From assembly GCF_013041615.1 (NCBI RefSeq), contig NZ_JABEPQ010000002.1, forward strand, positions 124,001 through 188,000: DNA of 64,000 nucleotides, written 5' to 3'. The notes under the pieces are model-generated. The model did no database searches. It was not told where the DNA came from and saw nothing but the letters and a program-made list of their open reading frames with translations. The DNA is from Knoellia koreensis. Lineage in GTDB: Bacteria; Actinomycetota; Actinomycetes; Actinomycetales; Dermatophilaceae. This document shows positions 45,220 through 54,363 of the stretch, piece by piece. Position numbers and translations under genes: made by a program. Within the stretch, counting starts at the first letter, position 1, and every line of letters begins with the position of its first letter.

Positions 45220-46475
45220 CGACCTGGGTGGATGTGCCCGCCGACTCCGAGTTCGGACTGTCCAACCTGCCGTACGGCGTCTTCTCGCGCGCGGGTCATG
45301 CTCCGCGCGTGGGAGTGCGCATCGGCGACCACGTGCTCGACGTGAGCGAGGTGACCCGCATCGGGCGTGACGAGGTGGGCGTCGGGGACGGCCCCGACCT
45401 GACCGCCGCGTGGGAGCAGCCGAGTCTGAACGCGTTCCTGCAGCTGGGTCGCCCGGCATGGACGACGGCGCGCGAGTGGCTCACCGAGGTGCTGTCGAAC
45501 CCGGTGCACGAGAAGCGAACTCGCCCCCACCTCGTGCCCTTGGCGGACGTGGCGATGCACCTGCCGATCGAGGTCGCCGACTATGTCGACTTCTATGCCA
45601 GTGAGCACCACGCCAGCAACATCGGCCGCATCTTCCGACCGGACTCCGAGCCCCTGACGCCGAACTGGAAGCATCTGCCGATCGGCTACCACGGGCGGTC
45701 GGGCACGGTCGTCGTGTCGGGCACCGACGTGGTGCGTCCGAGCGGCCAGCGCAAGGCACCGAGCGAGGCTGAGCCGACGTTCGGACCGAGCGTCAAGCTC
45801 GACATCGAGGCCGAGCTCGGGTTCGTCGTCGGCGGCTCGTCGCAGATCGGGGCGCCCGTCTCGGTGCGCCAGGCAGCCGATGAGCACCTATTCGGTGTTG
45901 TTCTGCTCAACGACTGGAGCGCCCGCGACATCCAGGCTTGGGAGTACGTGCCACTCGGGCCGTTCCTCGGCAAGTCATTCGCCACGTCGATCTCACCGTG
46001 GGTCGTGACGACGGATGCCCTTGCGGCAGCGCGGGTTTCGCTTCCCGGGCAGGATCCCGAGCCACTCCCCTACTTGCGCGGGGGCGCCGGGTCCGCTGAC
46101 GGCGACGACCCGGCATACGGGCTCGACATCCACTATGAGGTGGTCTGGAACGGCACCGTGGTGTCGCGGCCTGAGTACCGCGACATGTACTGGTCACCCG
46201 CGCAGATGCTCGCGCACCTCACGGTCAACGGGGCATCGATCCGCAGCGGCGACCTGTTCGGGTCGGGCACCATCTCCGGCGCCGACCCGGCCACGCGCGG
46301 CAGCTTCCTGGAGCTCACGTGGAACGGCACCGAGCCGCTCACGCTCGACGATGGCAGCTCCCGCACGTTCATCGAGGACGGCGACACCCTGGTCCTGCGC
46401 GCCTGGGCACCCGGTGCCGACGGTGAGCGCATCGGGCTCGGCGAGGTGACTGGGACGGTGGCTCCCGCCCGGTGA
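45216..46475 (+). CDS. fahA: Fumarylacetoacetase
   Basis: 419-residue hydrolase releasing fumarate and acetoacetate in the last step of tyrosine degradation. The N-terminal SH3-like domain (LPYGVFSRAG, VGVRIGDHVLD) and the catalytic domain with DYVDFYASEHHASNIG (catalytic His), IGYHGR, EAELGFVVG and LLNDWSARDIQAWEYVPLGPFLGKSF are typical of animal-type FAH. Its ATG lies in the stop of the preceding unknown gene. Confidence 0.95.
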   Translation: MTTWVDVPADSEFGLSNLPYGVFSRAGHAPRVGVRIGDHVLDVSEVTRIGRDEVGVGDGPDLTAAWEQPSLNAFLQLGRPAWTTAREWLTEVLSNPVHEKRTRPHLVPLADVAMHLPIEVADYVDFYASEHHASNIGRIFRPDSEPLTPNWKHLPIGYHGRSGTVVVSGTDVVRPSGQRKAPSEAEPTFGPSVKLDIEAELGFVVGGSSQIGAPVSVRQAADEHLFGVVLLNDWSARDIQAWEYVPLGPFLGKSFATSISPWVVTTDALAAARVSLPGQDPEPLPYLRGGAGSADGDDPAYGLDIHYEVVWNGTVVSRPEYRDMYWSPAQMLAHLTVNGASIRSGDLFGSGTISGADPATRGSFLELTWNGTEPLTLDDGSSRTFIEDGDTLVLRAWAPGADGERIGLGEVTGTVAPAR

Positions 46476-46484
46476 GGGCGCAGG

Positions 46485-47384
46485 TCAGTCGCGGCGCTGC
46501 TTGCCGACGACCACCACGGTGCCGCCTGCCTTGTCGTGCAACGCCTGTCGCTGCTGGTCCCAGGACGGCCACAGCAGGTCGAGCACGCGGCCGATGAAGC
46601 CCAAGAAGCCAAGCAGCGGCAACGCCTGGAGCACGAAGAGGGCCACGGCCGCACCGACTCGCCGCAGCACGGCACCGCTCGACGGCACCCCCGGACGCTC
46701 CAGCTCACGCACGCTGATGTTGCAGACGGCCTTGCCGGGTGTCTGACCGCTCCGCTTGAGGAAGCACCACTGGTAGAGGAAGAAGACCGCGATCCCGATG
46801 ATGCTGTAGACCATCAGCGCGCCCGCATCCACGCGCTGGATGAGGCTCTGGATGTCGGGTTGGGTGCCGGTCTCCACCTGGTTCGCCATGTCAATGGCAC
46901 CGCGCATGTAGTCGGCCATCGCCGTCCACAGGAAGTAGCCCCCGAAGACGAGCCCGAGGACGAACTGCAGGATCCAGTCGATGATGAAGGCGCCGACCCG
47001 CTGGCCGTAGCTCGCGAGCGGCTGCCCGTCCGGCGTCGCGGGTGCACCCCACTGCTGGCCGAACTGCGAGCCGCCGTACTGCGGGGCCTGCTGCCACTGC
47101 TGTTGCGGCTGGCCGGGCTGCTGCCCCCACTGCTGTTGGGGCGGCGTGGGGGTGTTCCACGTGTTGGGGGTCGGCGTGCCGGGGAACTGCGGGTTCGCCT
47201 GCGGGCTCGCACCGTGCTGCGTCGACTGCGCCCCATGGCCCGGCTGGTTCGCGTCGGCGACCGGCTGCGCGCGGCGCGTCGTGCGCGGCTGCTTGTGTGC
47301 GGTCCACACCACCCCGTCGAAGTACCGCAGCTGCTCGGCGTCCTCGGGGTCGTCGTACCAGCCCGGGCTGGTGGGCGTCTCCAT
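46485..47384 (-). CDS. DUF2510-RDD family membrane protein
   Basis: 299 residues. A DUF2510 module at the N-terminus (PGWYDDPEDAEQLRYFDGVVWTAH) is followed by a Gln/Pro/Trp-rich low-complexity linker (about 60-125) and a C-terminal RDD domain with three hydrophobic segments and the RxxD-type GQRVGAFIIDW and RSGQTPGKAV motifs. Role unknown; the type is common in actinobacterial envelopes. It is convergent with fahA, whose stop lies 10 nt from its own. Confidence 0.85.
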   Translation of the reverse strand: METPTSPGWYDDPEDAEQLRYFDGVVWTAHKQPRTTRRAQPVADANQPGHGAQSTQHGASPQANPQFPGTPTPNTWNTPTPPQQQWGQQPGQPQQQWQQAPQYGGSQFGQQWGAPATPDGQPLASYGQRVGAFIIDWILQFVLGLVFGGYFLWTAMADYMRGAIDMANQVETGTQPDIQSLIQRVDAGALMVYSIIGIAVFFLYQWCFLKRSGQTPGKAVCNISVRELERPGVPSSGAVLRRVGAAVALFVLQALPLLGFLGFIGRVLDLLWPSWDQQRQALHDKAGGTVVVVGKQRRD

Positions 47385-47451
47385 GGGCCAAGCCTCTCAC
47401 GCACTGGCTCTGCCGAGCGTCACGGGTCGCCCGCTCGTAGGGTGATTTGCC

Positions 47452-48921
47452 ATGAGCAGCAACGACTCCGTCCTGCGGACCAAACCCGTCGAGGACGTCC
47501 TCGCCCAGCAGGGTGATGCCGGCAGTGAGGGCGATGGCCGCCACCTCAGCCGCCGTCTCGGAGCCAAGGACCTCATGGGCTTCGGCATCGGGATCGTCAT
47601 CGGCACCGGCATCTTCACCCTCACCGGCATCGAGGCCAAGGGCCACGCAGGCCCCGGAGTGGTGCTGTCGTTCGCCATCGCCGGTGTCGTCAGCCTGCTC
47701 GCGGCACTCTGCTATGCCGAGCTCGCCTCGGCCGTGCCGACGGCCGGCAGCGCCTACACCTATGCCTACGCCACGATCGGTGAGATCTTCGCCTGGATCA
47801 TCGGCTGGGACCTCATCCTCGAGTTCGCGCTCGGAGCGGCGGTGGTCGCGCGTGGCTGGTCGGGCTACCTCCAGGAGCTGTTCGACCTGCCGAAGACGCT
47901 CTTCGGCGAGGCAGCGCCGGTCAATGTCGGCGCGGTCGCCATCGTGCTCGTCCTCGGCATCGTCGCCGTCATCGGCATCCGCGAGAGCGCCCGCGTGACG
48001 AACACCCTGGTCGTCATCAAGGTCGCCATCTGCGCGTTCGTCATCGTCCTCGGCGCTACCTTCGTCAAGTCCGCCAACCTCACGCCGTTCATCCCGCCGT
48101 CCCAGCCCGCCAAATCCGAGTCAGGGCTCAGCCAACCCCTCAGCCAGGCGCTGTTCGGCATCGAACCGTCCGCGTTCGGCATGGCCGGCGTCCTCACCGC
48201 CGCGGCCGTGGTGTTCTTCTCCTACACCGGTTTCGAGGCGGTCGCGAACCTCGGCGAGGAGACCCGCAAGCCCAGCCGCGACCTGCCGCTCGGCCTGCTC
48301 GGCACCCTCGGCATCTGCACCGTGCTGTACGTCGGCGTCTCGCTCGTCCTCACTGGCATGGTCGACTACCGCCAGATCAACGTGGGCGCACCGATCGCGA
48401 GCGCGTTCGAGTCGGTCGGCGCGCACTGGGCCGCCAACCTCATCTCGGTCGCCGCCGTCGCAGGACTGACCTCGGTGATCCTCGTCGACATCGTCGCCAT
48501 GGGCCGCATCGGCTTCTCCATGGGCCGCGACCGGCTGCTCCCGCCGGCGGTCGCGAAGGTCCACCCGAAGTGGGGCACGCCGTACCGGATCACCACCGGC
48601 ACAGCGCTTTTCGTCATGGTGCTGGCCGCCCTGGTGCCCCTCGACGAGCTCGCCAACCTGGTCAGCATAGGCACGCTCTTCGCCTTCGTCGTGGTCTCGA
48701 TCGCGGTGCCGATCCTGCGCCGCACCAAGCCGGACATGAAGCGCCCCTTCCGCGTGCCGCTCTCCCCCGTCATCCCGATCCTGTCGGCCCTGGCGTGCCT
48801 CTACCTCATGACGAACCTGTCGCTCGAGACGTGGTGGCGCTTCGCCGTCTGGATGCTGCTGGGGTTCCTCGTCTACTTCGTCTACGGTCGCCGCAACGCG
48901 CGGCTCGCCCGCCAGGGCTGA
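47452..48921 (+). CDS. APC superfamily cationic-type amino acid permease
   Basis: 489-residue transporter with about twelve membrane helices. The first carries GFGIGIVIGTGIFTLTG, the unwound substrate-binding helix of the APC fold, and YTGFEAVANLGEE is the typical helix-6 region of CAT/YfnA-like permeases. Position between fahA and hppD suggests aromatic amino acid uptake, but that is inference. TAGGGT (47438-47443) ends 8 nt before the ATG. Confidence 0.9.
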   Translation: MSSNDSVLRTKPVEDVLAQQGDAGSEGDGRHLSRRLGAKDLMGFGIGIVIGTGIFTLTGIEAKGHAGPGVVLSFAIAGVVSLLAALCYAELASAVPTAGSAYTYAYATIGEIFAWIIGWDLILEFALGAAVVARGWSGYLQELFDLPKTLFGEAAPVNVGAVAIVLVLGIVAVIGIRESARVTNTLVVIKVAICAFVIVLGATFVKSANLTPFIPPSQPAKSESGLSQPLSQALFGIEPSAFGMAGVLTAAAVVFFSYTGFEAVANLGEETRKPSRDLPLGLLGTLGICTVLYVGVSLVLTGMVDYRQINVGAPIASAFESVGAHWAANLISVAAVAGLTSVILVDIVAMGRIGFSMGRDRLLPPAVAKVHPKWGTPYRITTGTALFVMVLAALVPLDELANLVSIGTLFAFVVVSIAVPILRRTKPDMKRPFRVPLSPVIPILSALACLYLMTNLSLETWWRFAVWMLLGFLVYFVYGRRNARLARQG

Positions 48922-48944
48922 CCGCAACCACACGCACAAGGCGG

Positions 48945-48974
48945 GTATGCCGCGTGGTCACCCACGCGGCATAC
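48945..48974. terminator. Inverted pair of GTATGCCGCGTG elements (bidirectional terminator-like)
   Basis: GTATGCCGCGTGG (48945-48957) and CCACGCGGCATAC (48962-48974) make a perfect 13-bp stem with loop TCAC, between the convergent permease and hppD genes. Both arms are the extended form of the dispersed GTATGCCG motif. Inverted uptake-sequence pairs serve as terminators in Neisseria and Haemophilus, and this looks equivalent. Confidence 0.8.
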
Positions 48975-49034
48975 GCCTCTGCTTGTCGTTCAGGTGGCGC
49001 GAAAAGCCTTGCGACCCTGTGGTTTTCGGAAAAC

Positions 49035-50330
<1,296 letters not shown>

Positions 50331-50346
50331 CTAGAGTGCCGCTTGA

Positions 50347-50835
50347 GTGGACAATATGCCCATGCCTGTGCACGACACCCTCGACGACCTGGACCGCCGG
50401 ATCCTCGCGCTGTTCACCGAGCAGCCGCAGATCGGGGTGCTCGGCGCCTCGCGCGAGCTGGCCGTGGCGCGCGGCACCGTGCAGGCGCGGCTCGACCGGC
50501 TCGTGTCGCGCGGGGTGATCCGGTCGTGGGCGCCGCAGCTCGACCCGGCCGCGATGGGCTACCCGGTGTCGGCCTTCTGCACCCTCGAGATCCGCCAGGG
50601 ACGTGGGCACACGCCGGTCGTCGAGCACCTCTCGGCCATCCCCGAGGTGCTCGAGGCGCACACCATCACCGGCTCGGGCGACCTGTTCGTCCACGTCGTC
50701 GCCCGCGACAACGCCGACCTCCAGCGCGTCATCGACGCTGTCGTCGACGACACCCACGTGGTGCGCGCCAGCACCGCGATCTCGCTGGCCACCCGCATCC
50801 CGTTGCGCACCCTCCCTCTCGTCACCGCAACCTGA
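50347..50835 (+). CDS. Lrp/AsnC family transcriptional regulator
   Basis: 162 residues: an N-terminal winged helix-turn-helix (LDDLDRRILALFTEQPQIGVLGASRELAVARGTVQARLDRLVSRGVI) and a C-terminal RAM/AsnC ligand domain with VLEAHTITGSGDLFVHVVARD. Such regulators sense amino acids. Divergent from hppD, it probably controls tyrosine catabolism. The GTG at 50347 follows TAGAGT by 9 nt; internal ATGs at 50356 and 50362 are alternatives. Confidence 0.88.
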   Translation: MDNMPMPVHDTLDDLDRRILALFTEQPQIGVLGASRELAVARGTVQARLDRLVSRGVIRSWAPQLDPAAMGYPVSAFCTLEIRQGRGHTPVVEHLSAIPEVLEAHTITGSGDLFVHVVARDNADLQRVIDAVVDDTHVVRASTAISLATRIPLRTLPLVTAT

Positions 50836-50874
50836 GCGCCCCATAGGGGGCTCACAATGCAGGGCGCCCGAGAG

Positions 50875-52626
50875 TCAGCGGCGGCCGACGAGCCAGTTGC
50901 GGATCTTGTCGATGCGAGCGGCCACCTGGTCTGAGGTGGCCGCGTCCAGGGCCGGCCCGCCGCATGCCCGCCGCAGGTCGTTGTGCACGACGCCGTGGGG
51001 CACGGACTGCTTGCGGGCGTAGGCCGCGACGAGCTTGTTGAGCTCCTTGCGCTGCGCGGCCAGCGCGCGGTGCGCCGACACGGGCGCGGCAGCCGCCTTC
51101 GGCCGCCGGCTGCTCTGGGCGGTCTGCCGCTCGTGCAGCAGCATTGCCACCTGGTCGGGCTCGAGCAGCCCGGGCAGTCCGAGGTACTCCTGCTCGTCCT
51201 CCGACCCAACCGCCGCGCCGAGCCCGAACTGCTTGGCGTCGAAGAGCACGTGGTCGAACTCGGCATCGGACTCCAACGCCTCGAACGCCGGCTGGTCGAT
51301 GTCCGGCGTGCTGGCGGTGCGGTTGGCCGCCGCGACCAGCGCGTCCTCCTCGGCCCACATCGACGCCTCGGTGTCGGCCGCCGTCACCCGGTCGAGGGCG
51401 TGGTCGCGCTCCTCCTCCAGCCGGGCGGCGTGCTCCAGGATGACGGGCACGGACGGCAGGAACACCGACGCCGTCTCCCCACGCCGCCGCGCCCGCACGA
51501 ACCGCCCCACCGCCTGGGCGAAGAACAGCGGCGTCGACGTCGAGGTCGCATAGACCCCGACGCACAGCCGCGGCACGTCCACGCCCTCGGACACCATGCG
51601 CACGGCGACCATCCAGCGCGACTGCGACGCGGCATACTCCTCGATCCGCGCCGACGAGCCGGCGTCGTCCGACAGCACCAGCGTCGGCTTCTCCCCCGTG
51701 ATCGACTCGAGGATCCGGGCGTAGGCGCGCGCGGCCGTCTGGTTGGACGCGATGACCAGGCCCCCCGCGTCGGGCACTCCTCGCCGCACCTCGGTCAGCC
51801 GCTTGTCCGCCGCGGCGAGCACCGCGGGGATCCATTCTCCCTTGGGGTCCAAGGCCGTTCGCCACGCCTGGGCGGTCGCGTCCTTGGTCAGCGGCTCCCC
51901 CAGCCGCGCCGCCACCTCGTCGCCCGCGCGCGTCCGCCACCGCATCGCCCCGCCATAGGCCATGAACAGCACCGGCCGCACGACCCCGTCGCGCAACGCC
52001 TCGGCATACCCGTAGGTGTAGTCGGCGGCCGACCGACGGATGCCGTCGACGCCCTCGGCGTAGGTGACGAACGGGATCGGCGAGGTGTCGGACCGAAAGG
52101 GCGTGCCCGTGAGCGCGAGCCGACGCACCGCCGGCTCGAACGCCTCACGGATGGCGTCACCCCACGACTTGTTGTCGCCGCCGTGGTGGATCTCGTCGAG
52201 GATCACCAGCGTCGGCGCAGCCTCCGTGCGCGTGCGGTGCAGAGCCGGCCGGCTCGCGACCTGGGCATACGTCAGCGCGACGCCGTCGTACTCGCTGGAG
52301 TGGACGGCCGAGGAGTTGGAGAACTTCGGGTCGATGTGGATGCCGACCCGCGCCGCCGCCTCCGCCCACTGCACCTTGAGGTGCTCGGTGGGCGCGACGA
52401 TGGTGACCGCCGAGATGGTGCCGCGACCGAGGAGCTCGGTGGCGAGCCGCAGCGCGTACGTCGTCTTGCCGGCTCCCGGCGTCGCGACCGCGAGGAAGTC
52501 GCGCGGGGTCGCCCGCAGGTATGCCGTGAGCGCGGCCTGTTGCCAGGCGCGCAGCTTCGACGCCGTCCCCCAGGCCGCCCGCTCCGGGAACGCTGGTGAC
52601 AGGTGCTCGGCGGCCGACGTACTCAT
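50875..52626 (-). CDS. SF2 DEAD/DEAH-box DNA/RNA helicase
   Basis: 583-residue superfamily 2 helicase of the type I restriction/UvrB-like branch. Motif I is ATPGAGKTT (about 58-66), motif II DEIHHGG, motif III LTGTPFRS and motif VI QAVGRFVRARRRGE, followed by a C-terminal helical domain (HRALAAQRKELNKLVAAY). Nucleic-acid substrate unknown; no nuclease partner is nearby. I use the ATG at 52626, since the longer frame adds non-conserved residues. Confidence 0.88.
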   Translation of the reverse strand: MSTSAAEHLSPAFPERAAWGTASKLRAWQQAALTAYLRATPRDFLAVATPGAGKTTYALRLATELLGRGTISAVTIVAPTEHLKVQWAEAAARVGIHIDPKFSNSSAVHSSEYDGVALTYAQVASRPALHRTRTEAAPTLVILDEIHHGGDNKSWGDAIREAFEPAVRRLALTGTPFRSDTSPIPFVTYAEGVDGIRRSAADYTYGYAEALRDGVVRPVLFMAYGGAMRWRTRAGDEVAARLGEPLTKDATAQAWRTALDPKGEWIPAVLAAADKRLTEVRRGVPDAGGLVIASNQTAARAYARILESITGEKPTLVLSDDAGSSARIEEYAASQSRWMVAVRMVSEGVDVPRLCVGVYATSTSTPLFFAQAVGRFVRARRRGETASVFLPSVPVILEHAARLEEERDHALDRVTAADTEASMWAEEDALVAAANRTASTPDIDQPAFEALESDAEFDHVLFDAKQFGLGAAVGSEDEQEYLGLPGLLEPDQVAMLLHERQTAQSSRRPKAAAAPVSAHRALAAQRKELNKLVAAYARKQSVPHGVVHNDLRRACGGPALDAATSDQVAARIDKIRNWLVGRR

Positions 52627-52663
52627 AGGCGAGCCACGATAACCGTTGCGCCGCAATGACATG

Positions 52664-52695
52664 CCGAGGCCCCGGCCTGCGAGCCGGGGCCTCGG
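52664..52695 (-). terminator. Terminator hairpin after the M43 metalloprotease gene
   Basis: A perfect 13-bp inverted repeat (52664-52676 with 52683-52695) closed by CTGCGA, lying between the protease stop and the helicase start on the minus strand. Confidence 0.8.
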
Positions 52696-52744
52696 TGGTG
52701 TGCTAGGACGCGACCGGTTCGGGTCACGCCGTTGCCGCGCAGGC

Positions 52745-52787
52745 CACGCGCAGGTCAGCCGCGCAGCTCACGCGCAGGTCAGCCGCG
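52745..52787. repeat. Short tandem duplication at the 3' end of the metalloprotease gene
   Basis: CACGCGCAGGTCAGCCGCG occurs at 52745-52763 and 52769-52787 (period 24). The stop codon lies in the second copy, so the first is an untranslated duplicate, a slippage footprint. Confidence 0.7.
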
Positions 52788-53753
52788 ATAGGTCGCCCAC
52801 TGGTTCTGCATGCGGGTGATCTGGCCCGCGCTGAAGGTGTTCATGCACGAGTCGTCGGTGTAGTCCATGAAGTTCTTGATCGGGTCCAAGCCAGTGGCGG
52901 TGCAGGTGTCGCGACCGGTCGGGCAGCCAAACGCCGGGGATGCCTCGGCCGGGGTGTCGGACACGTAGTCACCGGGAGCAGCGCAGCCGCCCTGGAACGT
53001 GTGGTACAGCCCCATCCAGTGGCCGACCTCGTGCGTGCCGGTGTCGCCCTGGTTGTAGGGCGACAGCGAGCCACCCGGCAGCGTGCGGTAGTCGAGGACC
53101 ACACCATCGAGGGTGAGGTTCCCGCCCGGGAACTGTGCGTAGCCGAGGGTGCCATCGCTGAACGTCGTCGAGTACATGTTGAGCACGTTGGTGCTGCCCT
53201 TGTGCAGTGCCGTCTTCATCGCCTTGGCGTCACTCGGCTCGCTGCCGTTCTGCGGCATCGCGATGCTGAACCAGTCGCTGTTCGTGGTGGTCTCGGTGCC
53301 GGCCAGGGTGAACGAGAAGCCCGCCGACGCGTAGGCGTTGTTGAGCACGCTCAGCTGGCTGTTGATCTGGGTGGTCGTGAGCTTGCCCGCAGTGCCGTTG
53401 GTGATGACGTGCCAGTAGACGGGGATCGACGTGGCCACCGTCCGCTTGGCGAGGCGACCGTCCTTGGTGACGAGGCGACCCTGCGAGTCCTGGCTCAGGC
53501 CCTTGGCCTTGGCCGCCTTGGCGAACGCGGCCTCCATCGCCTTGGTCTGGGCGTCGGTGAACTGGTGCGGGTCGGTGCGGTTGCCACCCTTGGCCGCACG
53601 GGCGGCATTGGTGGCGTCGTCGTTGGTGACGCACGTCGCAGCAGCGCCGGTGGCGGCCGCGAGGGGCTGGGCCTGGGCCGTCGAGCTGCCGAGGGCCAGG
53701 GCGAGGCCGGTCAGGGCCAGGGCCGACAGGGCGAGTCGGGGACGAAGCTTCAT
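52779..53753 (-). CDS. Secreted M43 (pappalysin-family) zinc metalloprotease
   Basis: 324-residue exported protease. The signal peptide spans about 1-28 (ALTGLALALGSSTAQA). The zinc motif HEVGHWMGLYH (about 245-255) has the metzincin form HExxHxxGxxH, and FMDYTDDSCMN supplies the Met-turn; several Cys probably form disulfides. It should degrade extracellular protein. AAAGG precedes the ATG; a second ATG two codons earlier is possible. An ACGGTCG/CGACCGT inverted repeat (53776-53793) lies in the upstream region. Confidence 0.93.
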   Translation of the reverse strand: MKLRPRLALSALALTGLALALGSSTAQAQPLAAATGAAATCVTNDDATNAARAAKGGNRTDPHQFTDAQTKAMEAAFAKAAKAKGLSQDSQGRLVTKDGRLAKRTVATSIPVYWHVITNGTAGKLTTTQINSQLSVLNNAYASAGFSFTLAGTETTTNSDWFSIAMPQNGSEPSDAKAMKTALHKGSTNVLNMYSTTFSDGTLGYAQFPGGNLTLDGVVLDYRTLPGGSLSPYNQGDTGTHEVGHWMGLYHTFQGGCAAPGDYVSDTPAEASPAFGCPTGRDTCTATGLDPIKNFMDYTDDSCMNTFSAGQITRMQNQWATYRG

Positions 53754-53915
53754 GAGCATCCTTTCGCGAGGGCCTACGGTCGGGGTCGACCGTGGCACCC
53801 GCGCAACGCTAGGTCGCTGACCTGCAGGAACGCGACTGCGGTTCCTCTACTCGCGGTAAAGAAGTCCTCCGGAAAGGGTTGGGTTGGTCAGCATCGCGCC
53901 AGCGTGGCGGCCGAC

Positions 53916-54224
53916 CTACTCCTCGCCATCCTGCGGCGCCCGCAGCCCTTCGTAGATCTCCTTGCAGGTAGGGCAGACCGGGAACTTCTTCGGGTCGCGC
54001 CCCGGCACCCAGACCTTGCCGCACAGCGCCACGACGGGTTCGCCGGACAGCGCGCTCTCGAGGATCTTCTCCTTGCGCACGTAGTGCGAGAACCGCTCGT
54101 GGTCGCCCGGCTCCTGCACCTGCTCCTCGACCTGCTCGCGCTCGAGCACGGCGGTGCTGGTCTGGCGCTGCGGCTCGGCCGAAGGGGCCAGCGGGTCGTC
54201 CAGCGGGATCTGGGGCTCGCTCAT
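53916..54224 (-). CDS. DUF3039 protein
   Basis: 102-residue actinobacterial protein of the DUF3039 family. The conserved half is HYVRKEKILESALSGEPVVALCGKVWVPGRDPKKFPVCPTCKEIYEGL, with CGK and CPTC forming a likely zinc ribbon. Function unknown, possibly nucleic-acid binding. TACACT (54231-54236) ends 6 nt before the ATG and overlaps a GTATGCCG copy, so motif and promoter share bases. Confidence 0.88.
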   Translation of the reverse strand: MSEPQIPLDDPLAPSAEPQRQTSTAVLEREQVEEQVQEPGDHERFSHYVRKEKILESALSGEPVVALCGKVWVPGRDPKKFPVCPTCKEIYEGLRAPQDGEE

Positions 54225-54283
54225 CCCCCGAGTGTATGCCGCGTGCCCACCACCGCGACCGCCTCACCTCGGCGTCGGCGCCA

Positions 54284-54345
54284 GTCGAGGGGTCACGGCG
54301 CGCTGAACGAGTCGGGGCGCCTTCAGCGCGCCGTGACCCCTCGAC
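54284..54345. repeat. Perfect 24-bp inverted repeat flanked by GTATGCCG copies
   Basis: Arms 54284-54307 and 54322-54345 are exact reverse complements, with a 14-nt loop. GTATGCCG elements in the same orientation sit at 54234-54241 and 54351-54358. It lies in the 139-nt gap between DUF3039 and the following membrane gene. It may be a terminator, but is longer than others here. Confidence 0.75.
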
Positions 54346-54363
54346 GGCCGGTATGCCGAGTGC

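Noticed and set aside
52664-52695. Hairpin taken for an insertion-sequence end
   Set aside because: There is no transposase or target duplication; its place after a stop codon makes it a terminator.
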